A DNA stretch of 38,818 nt from positions 1 to 38,818 of the forward strand of contig NZ_FPBY01000007.1 in assembly GCF_900116755.1 (NCBI RefSeq), given 5' to 3'. The position numbers and the translations under genes were made by a program. The stretch is from Clostridium sp. DSM 8431. Its GTDB lineage: Bacteria > Bacillota > Clostridia > Clostridiales > Clostridiaceae. Numbering within the stretch: position 1 is the stretch's first letter; every line of letters starts with the position of its first letter. Under the pieces are notes generated by a model. That model was not told the DNA's origin. It ran no database searches and saw nothing but the letters and a program-made list of their open reading frames with translations. This document shows, in pieces, positions 33,960 to 38,818 of this stretch.

Positions 33960-34835
33960 ATGAAAAAAGTTAATATTTTAATTGTGGACGATTCTCCATT
34001 TCAAATAGCTATGCTAAGAGAGATTTTAACGGAAAATGGGTTTAATGTTGTTGGGGAAGCACAAAGCTTAGAAGAAGTTAAGTCAGAAACTGCAAGGCTT
34101 AAGCCTGATTTAGTTACTATGGATATGACTATTCCAGGTACAGATGGTTTTGAATGTACTAAGGCTATTCATGAAATAGATGATAATATAAAAGTTATTA
34201 TTGTAAGTTCTATGATGGATGAAGAATTAGTTAAAAAAGCTAAGAAACTTCATGTGTCAGGTTATATTCAAAAGCCTGTTGATGCAGAAGAATTAACATT
34301 ACTTATAAATAGAGTAATGGCAGACGAAGAATTATTTGCTGAATTAGAAGATTTATATGAAGATATCTTTAAGGTTTCTACCTTAGATTTATTTAACAAG
34401 TTAACAAAAACTGTTCCAGATATAGTTGATATAAAGGATGAAAATAAAGAAATACAAAGTCAAGGTATTGCAATTGTTATGGGTATCATAGGAAAATATT
34501 CTGGAAGAATGATTTTTGATATGTCATTTGAAACAGCAGAAAAGCTTGCTTCAGTATTATTAAGAAGAGATGCTAAAAACAATGAAGAATTATTAAACGT
34601 TTTAGAAGAAATTGCCAATATGTTAGCAGGAAATGCTTGTTCGATGATAAATAAAAAGAATAAAATATTTGGGTTAAGGGTAGCACCTCCTACAACTCTT
34701 CATGGAGAAAGAATAAATATATCAAAAGCTGAACTTCAAGAAAGTTATTCAGCACTGATCAAATCTCAGTTTGGTAATATAGCAATTAACATAGGTTTTA
34801 AAAGAGGTGAAGGGGAATGGATGTCAATCATATAA
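33960..34835 (+). CDS. Response regulator receiver domain fused to CheX-type phosphatase domain
   Basis: This is a 291-aa cytoplasmic signalling protein. Residues 1-120 are a receiver domain: Asp10 and Asp11, phosphoacceptor Asp55 in TMDMTIPG, Ser in VSSMMD, and Lys in QKPVDAEE. After a linker, about residues 135-291 form a CheX/CheC-like domain with the E-x2-N phosphatase signature at Glu217 and Asn220 (EIANMLAGNA). CheX-family proteins dephosphorylate CheY-P, so this fusion may control its own receiver or another one. The gene overlaps the following CheX gene by 19 bases. A role in chemotaxis or motility tuning is likely, but no classical che genes are nearby. Confidence 0.9.
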   Translation: MKKVNILIVDDSPFQIAMLREILTENGFNVVGEAQSLEEVKSETARLKPDLVTMDMTIPGTDGFECTKAIHEIDDNIKVIIVSSMMDEELVKKAKKLHVSGYIQKPVDAEELTLLINRVMADEELFAELEDLYEDIFKVSTLDLFNKLTKTVPDIVDIKDENKEIQSQGIAIVMGIIGKYSGRMIFDMSFETAEKLASVLLRRDAKNNEELLNVLEEIANMLAGNACSMINKKNKIFGLRVAPPTTLHGERINISKAELQESYSALIKSQFGNIAINIGFKRGEGEWMSII

Positions 34836-35272
34836 ATCCGGTATTAAAATCATTTTCAAACATACTTCCTCAGCTTGTTTTTGGAAAAATAGATAAAAAA
34901 GGTGTATCATTAAAAGGAAGTATTATAGATAGTCCGGGAGTAATTATTACAATTGGATTATTTGGTGATTTAAAAGGAAATATTATTTATGGAATGAGTG
35001 AAGATACAGCAAAGGCTATTGCATCAAAAATGATGATGGGAATGCCTGTAGATGAATTCAATGAGTTAGCTCAAAGTGCTATTTCAGAACTTATAAATAT
35101 GTTAACAGCTAATACAGCTACTAACTTTTCTGAAAATGGCATAATTATAGATATATCTACACCAACATTAATGTATGGTGACTTTAAGGCAAGTGCATGT
35201 AGTGATCAAGTTCTATGCGTTAAAATGGTAGTAGATGATTATGAGGTAGATGTAAATATTTCAATTGAATAA
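34817..35272 (+). CDS. CheX-type chemotaxis phosphatase
   Basis: This 151-aa stand-alone CheX-like protein has Glu91 and Asn94 in SELINMLTANTAT, the E-x2-N signature of CheY-P phosphatases. ATG 34817 has AGGGG close upstream and lies inside the end of the preceding gene, so translation is coupled. The N-terminal NHINPVLKSFSNILPQL is the usual first helix of CheX. It probably works with the REC-CheX protein as substrate or dimer partner. Confidence 0.9.
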   Translation: MDVNHINPVLKSFSNILPQLVFGKIDKKGVSLKGSIIDSPGVIITIGLFGDLKGNIIYGMSEDTAKAIASKMMMGMPVDEFNELAQSAISELINMLTANTATNFSENGIIIDISTPTLMYGDFKASACSDQVLCVKMVVDDYEVDVNISIE

Positions 35273-35293
35273 TATAGTATAATTTATTATAGT

Positions 35294-35345
35294 AAGCCTG
35301 TATGGTTTTTTATTAATGTATAAAAACTGTACAGGCATTTTTACG
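35294..35345 (+). terminator. Rho-independent terminator after cheX
   Basis: GCCTGTA (35296-35302) pairs with TACAGGC (35330-35336). The stem continues through wobbles and a GTTTTT/AAAAAC stretch to an AT-rich loop, and ATTTTTAC follows. Confidence 0.82.
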
Positions 35346-35402
35346 TGTAAAATTAAGTAGAAATTTCATATAATAGATAATAAAATTAATAGGAGGATTA
35401 TT

Positions 35403-36731
35403 TTGAAAAAGGAAGAACTAGAGTTATTACCAGAGGGGCTTGTAACCTGCATATTAAATGATAGGGAAGTTAGAATACTTAAAATATCTACAAGTGAAAT
35501 AGAGGTAAGACTTGCAGAGAAAGAAGAGATCCAAAGCATAAAATTATGTTTTTATAATTTTCATAAATATGAGTATGATAAGATAGAAATAAATAACTAT
35601 AAGATTATAGATACTAAGGAAGAAAGATTTTATTATATTTATACTATAGCTATAGAAGATGTAGATTTTAGCTATAATGTAAAAAGGATTTTTAAGGATT
35701 ATTCTAGATATATTATGCTAAAAAATTATGGGGAAGAAAATGAGTTCTCTGAAGATATGACTGGCTATCCAAAGGATAAGGATTTAGATTTTTATGAGTT
35801 TTATATAGATCAAAAGAAGGATTGGATGAAAGACTTAAAATATAATAAGAACATAGATAGGAATATAGAGCTGGCAGTTAAAATAGATAACTACACTTTA
35901 TATAATAAGTATTTAGAAAATGATATAAAGTCTTTTATGAAATATTATTATGAAGAAAACTATATAAGTGATTCTGGTATTTTTAATAAAGAAGTTAAAC
36001 GTATATACTTTGGTAATGAGTTTTGTCATAACCTATTTCCGAAGGAAGATTTATTATTAAGGTTAATAGAAAAAGCCTACGCAGAAAATTTAAATGTAAC
36101 ATTATGCTTTACATATATGAGAGAAAGATATATAGAAAAGACTAAAAATATATTAGAAAAAGTTTATGACCTATGTAGAAAGAATAATAGAAAAATTGAA
36201 ATCATAATAAATGACTGGGGCATCCTTAGTATTTTAGAAGATAAAAAAGATTATTTCAGTATTTCATTAGGGGTGCTTTTAAATAAAAGAAAAAAAGACC
36301 CAAGATATGTTTATAAAAATGGATATAAAGAAAACAAAGGATTAATGGCTCAAAATAGTCTTAATAGTTCAATGTTTAGTGACTTTTTAAAGAGTTTAGG
36401 AATTGAAAGATATGAATATGAAGCTTGTGGATATGATATAGAAATAGCAAAAAAATCAAGCAGTCTCCATATGCCTTTTTATGTAACTAATATATCTCAA
36501 TACTGCACTTTAAATGCTACACTACAAACTGGTAAAAGAGGAAAACAGAAATTAGTTAAATGTTGTAAAAAATACTGCACTGATTATGTTTTTATGTATC
36601 CTAAACATTTAAAGATGATAGGAAGATACAATTCTTTATTTGCCTTTGACGATACCTTATTAAAGAATAGTCAAAAGTTAATAAGTTACATTGATAATGG
36701 AGTAGATAGAATTGTATTAAATTTTATATAA
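35403..36731 (+). CDS. U32-like protein with extra N-terminal domain, function unknown
   Basis: This 442-aa protein starts at TTG 35403, 6 bases after AGGAGG. The N-terminal 115 residues are strand-rich and could be a degenerate PilZ-like domain (REVRILKISTSEIEVRL), but the diagnostic residues are not clear. From about residue 190 it resembles the barrel of U32 proteins such as UbiV/YhbV: IYFGNEFCHNLFP, a central IIINDWGIL, and a Cys-rich stretch with Cys368, Cys387, Cys388 and Cys392 that could hold an iron-sulfur cluster. It is paired with another U32-like gene 28 bases downstream, as UbiU and UbiV are. No substrate can be assigned. Confidence 0.6.
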   Translation: MKKEELELLPEGLVTCILNDREVRILKISTSEIEVRLAEKEEIQSIKLCFYNFHKYEYDKIEINNYKIIDTKEERFYYIYTIAIEDVDFSYNVKRIFKDYSRYIMLKNYGEENEFSEDMTGYPKDKDLDFYEFYIDQKKDWMKDLKYNKNIDRNIELAVKIDNYTLYNKYLENDIKSFMKYYYEENYISDSGIFNKEVKRIYFGNEFCHNLFPKEDLLLRLIEKAYAENLNVTLCFTYMRERYIEKTKNILEKVYDLCRKNNRKIEIIINDWGILSILEDKKDYFSISLGVLLNKRKKDPRYVYKNGYKENKGLMAQNSLNSSMFSDFLKSLGIERYEYEACGYDIEIAKKSSSLHMPFYVTNISQYCTLNATLQTGKRGKQKLVKCCKKYCTDYVFMYPKHLKMIGRYNSLFAFDDTLLKNSQKLISYIDNGVDRIVLNFI

Positions 36732-36759
36732 ATTTATATAAAAAGAAGAGGAAGAATAT

Positions 36760-37734
36760 ATGAAGATAACAGCAGGTTTAAGCTCTATAGATAATTATGA
36801 AAGATTAGTAAAAGCAGGAGCAGATGAGGTTTTCTGTGGTTTTGTGCCCTTTGAGTGGAATGAAAAGTATGGTACTTTATTCCCTTTAAATAGAAGAGAA
36901 GTTCTTTATTATAATGTTCAAATTGGGTCTTATGAAGATATGAAAATATTAAAAAGAATGATGGATGAATTAAAGGTTCCAGTTATTATAACTTTTAATT
37001 ATTTATATTATTTAGAAGAACAATATGAAGCTATTTTAGATATAATGAAAAACTTAATAGACATAGGTTTTGAAGAATTTATAATAGCTGATATAGCCCT
37101 TCTCCTATATTTAAAGAATAAAGGGCTAAAGTGCACTATACATTTAAGTGGAGAGTGTGCTGAAATAAATAGCCTTTCCATAGATTTTCTAAATCAATTT
37201 AATATATCAAGATATATATTCCATAGAAAAAATAGCATTGAAGATATGGAGTATTGTATAAAAAATAATAAGGTTAAAAATTTAGAATATGAAGCATTTA
37301 TGCTAAATGAAAAGTGCCATTTTACAGGAGCTTTTTGTAGTTCGCTGCACTGTGATGAGCTTTTACATTTATGTAAGGTTCCCTATGAAGTAAATAAGAT
37401 AAGTAAAGCTTCTATGCATTTTCCAGAAGTGGATAATATTTTAGGTAAAATTGAAAATGAAGAAATCCTTTATGATGAAGAAGATGAAGAGTATTCATAT
37501 GTTACAGGAAGTACAGGCTGTGGGCTATGTGCATTAAAGAATCTTAAAAAGGCAGGAGTTACTCATCTTAAGGTTGTTGGAAGAGGAAATTATATAGAGA
37601 TGATGGAGCAGGATGTAAGAGACTTAAAGAAAGCCATTAATCTTTTAGATAACATGGAGTCAGGTATAGCTTTTGAAGAGAATATGAAAAAAGAATTATT
37701 TAATAATAAGTGCAGTAAAGAGTGTTATTATTAG
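36760..37734 (+). CDS. U32 family peptidase-like protein with clustered cysteines
   Basis: This is a 324-aa protein. The N-terminus (ITAGLSSIDNYERLVKAGADEVFCG) and the middle section (FIIADIALLLYLKN, HLSGECAEIN) fit the U32 barrel fold. Cys186 and Cys193 form the C-x6-C spacing seen in iron-sulfur U32 members, followed by Cys198 and Cys205 and a later CGLC (Cys254, Cys257). An iron-sulfur cluster is plausible. U32 relatives act in RNA or quinone hydroxylation or as putative peptidases. Which applies here is unknown. ATG 36760 follows AGAAGAGGAAG. It probably shares a transcript with the upstream gene. Confidence 0.75.
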   Translation: MKITAGLSSIDNYERLVKAGADEVFCGFVPFEWNEKYGTLFPLNRREVLYYNVQIGSYEDMKILKRMMDELKVPVIITFNYLYYLEEQYEAILDIMKNLIDIGFEEFIIADIALLLYLKNKGLKCTIHLSGECAEINSLSIDFLNQFNISRYIFHRKNSIEDMEYCIKNNKVKNLEYEAFMLNEKCHFTGAFCSSLHCDELLHLCKVPYEVNKISKASMHFPEVDNILGKIENEEILYDEEDEEYSYVTGSTGCGLCALKNLKKAGVTHLKVVGRGNYIEMMEQDVRDLKKAINLLDNMESGIAFEENMKKELFNNKCSKECYY

Positions 37735-37796
37735 TTTTAAAGTATATGTGAATTTTGTGAATTCAAAAACTTTCTATATAAAATTTTATTAAATAT

Positions 37797-37823
37797 TCAA
37801 GAAAATCAGAAAAAATGCGATAA
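37797..37823 (+). promoter_or_regulatory. Possible sigma-D (flagellar) promoter for the YjfB-like gene
   Basis: TCAA (37797-37800) is followed after 15 bases by TGCGATAA (37816-37823). This compares well with the sigma-D pattern TAAA-N15-GCCGATAT and lies 26 bases before the ATG. It suits a motility gene. The match is short and untested. Confidence 0.4.
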
Positions 37824-37849
37824 AAATATAGAGAGGAGGGGGAATAATT

Positions 37850-38023
37850 ATGGAAATAGGTGGTTTATCAGTTACTCTTAATCAGAGTGCGCTTCAAACA
37901 AAAGTAGGTGCAGCTCTTTTAAAAATGAGCATGGACAATACTAAAGAAATAGCAGATAATTTAAATAATATGATGGAAGCTATTGATCCTAACTTAGGAA
38001 AAGTAATAGATGCTAGAGCATAA
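37850..38023 (+). CDS. YjfB family putative motility protein
   Basis: This 57-aa protein has a strong GAGGAGGGGG site before ATG 37850. The N-terminus MEIGGLSVTLNQSALQTKVG, a central AALLKMSMDNTKEIADNLNNMM helix and the C-terminal IDPNLGKVIDARA match the YjfB family, small helical proteins linked to motility in Firmicutes. It has no signal peptide. Its precise role is unknown. The possible sigma-D promoter upstream fits flagellar co-regulation. Confidence 0.85.
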   Translation: MEIGGLSVTLNQSALQTKVGAALLKMSMDNTKEIADNLNNMMEAIDPNLGKVIDARA

Positions 38024-38030
38024 TAGTATA

Positions 38031-38065
38031 AGGGAGTTGTACCTTTAAGGTATGGCTCCTTTTAT
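38031..38065 (+). terminator. Rho-independent terminator after the YjfB-like gene
   Basis: GGAG-TTGTACC (38033-38043) pairs with GGTATGG-CTCC (38049-38059), with three wobbles and loop TTTAA. TTTTA follows. Confidence 0.8.
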
Positions 38066-38127
38066 ATTTATATTTTAAATAGTAGTAAAATATAAATATA
38101 AAATGCAGTTAGAAGGAGACTTAATTT

Positions 38128-38658
38128 ATGAGATATGTAATAGTTTCAGTAGTAAAAGGAGAAGGTGGTAACTTTAATAATGAATTAAGAGAAGATGTAT
38201 ATGAAAAATTTAAAGCAAAATCTTCAAAGCTACCAGCTCACTTTACTATTAAATCACCTTTTGAATATGATGGTGACATAAGTGAATTAGAAAATATACT
38301 AGAGGACTTTGCTAAAAAAGTAAAGGCTAAACCTTATAAGATAAATGGCTTTAATCATTTTAATGATAGAGTAATATATATGGAGGTTAATATGTCTAAA
38401 GAAGCTAAGAAAACTCATGATAGACTTATTGGTGAATTAGAAAAACTTCCATATATTAATTTTAAAAAGCAGGATGGAAAGGATAAGGTTTTTCATATAA
38501 CCATAACTTCAAAGAAACTTCCTCCAAAGTATAAAGAGGTATGGGAATATGTAAATGAATTTAAGTGTGACTACGTAGAAAGTTTTGATAATGTGACTTT
38601 ATACAGGTGGGAGGACAATATTTGGAAGGTTCAAAAAGAATATACATTTAATTCTTAA
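38128..38658 (+). CDS. 2H phosphoesterase, 2'-5' RNA ligase (LigT) family
   Basis: This is a 176-aa soluble protein. The two H-x-T motifs of the 2H superfamily are His38-Phe-Thr40 (AHFTIK) and His123-Ile-Thr125 (FHITI). The length is normal for LigT-like bacterial enzymes, which act on 2'-5' RNA bonds or cyclic phosphates. GAAGGAG precedes ATG 38128. It is monocistronic between the preceding terminator and the window edge. Its physiological substrate is unknown. Confidence 0.88.
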   Translation: MRYVIVSVVKGEGGNFNNELREDVYEKFKAKSSKLPAHFTIKSPFEYDGDISELENILEDFAKKVKAKPYKINGFNHFNDRVIYMEVNMSKEAKKTHDRLIGELEKLPYINFKKQDGKDKVFHITITSKKLPPKYKEVWEYVNEFKCDYVESFDNVTLYRWEDNIWKVQKEYTFNS

Positions 38659-38818
38659 TATGTTGTGTAAGTAACTTTAAGTTGATATAATTAAAAAAAT
38701 AATATAGAGATGAGCATAATTGATCTTTAAAAAATTGAATATAGATTAGAGAATTAAAAATAGTAAAATTAGGATAACTACTAATAATATGACCTAAAAA
38801 AGGGCAGACTATCCCTAT

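Noticed and set aside
38659-38818. Possible start of another gene at the window end
   Set aside because: There is no ribosome site or open frame of useful length, only AT-rich sequence and what may be the beginning of a terminator hairpin.

Overview
The window is very AT-rich, and every recognisable gene lies on the + strand with strong G-rich ribosome binding sites. The gene content (anaerobic ribonucleotide reductase with its radical activase, CheX-type chemotaxis proteins, YjfB, U32-like proteins) points to an anaerobic Firmicute, most likely Clostridium sensu stricto. This assignment rests on composition and protein character only.

Region A (1-786) has no convincing gene. It holds a perfect 57-bp tandem duplication, a locally G+C-richer patch with two small hairpins, and a candidate promoter for the operon that follows.

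Region B (787-27960) is one tightly packed biosynthetic operon for a trans-AT polyketide. It encodes a stand-alone acyltransferase fused to a methyltransferase, and two giant synthases (3619 and 3441 aa) with five KS domains and no internal AT. It also encodes an alpha/beta-hydrolase-methyltransferase fusion whose nucleophile position is Ala, a membrane-anchored alpha/beta-hydrolase with a Ser nucleophile, an APS kinase, a second methyltransferase and a TIGR04076-like small protein. The inferred line is ACP-ACP / KS-DH-KR-cMT-ACP / KS-KR-ACP / KS // DH-like-ACP-ACP / KS-DH-KR-ACP / KS-ACP-ST-C. The ending, a PAPS-dependent sulfotransferase followed by a condensation-type domain, is the most unusual part. 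The APS kinase fits as its dedicated PAPS source. No enoylreductase is present, so a short, methyl-branched, unsaturated and possibly sulfated or sulfate-activated product is expected (inference). A strong terminator at 28062-28090 closes the operon.

Region C (28100-32120) is the nrdD-nrdG anaerobic ribonucleotide reductase operon with a promoter and two NrdR-like boxes 32 bp apart. nrdD is split into three exons by two group I introns. The second intron sits directly before the codon of the MGCRS cysteine and carries a decayed ORF. Joining the exons restores a 708-aa protein.

Region D (32282-33767) is a three-gene cassette of unknown role: a 59-aa peptide with a Gly/Tyr-rich tail, a glycosyltransferase-like protein with a DxD motif, and a 103-aa protein, closed by a 19-bp-stem terminator. 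Region E (33876-35345) encodes a REC-CheX protein and a second CheX protein. Region F (35403-38658) encodes two U32-like proteins, a YjfB-type small motility protein with a possible sigma-D promoter, and a 2H phosphoesterase (2'-5' RNA ligase family).
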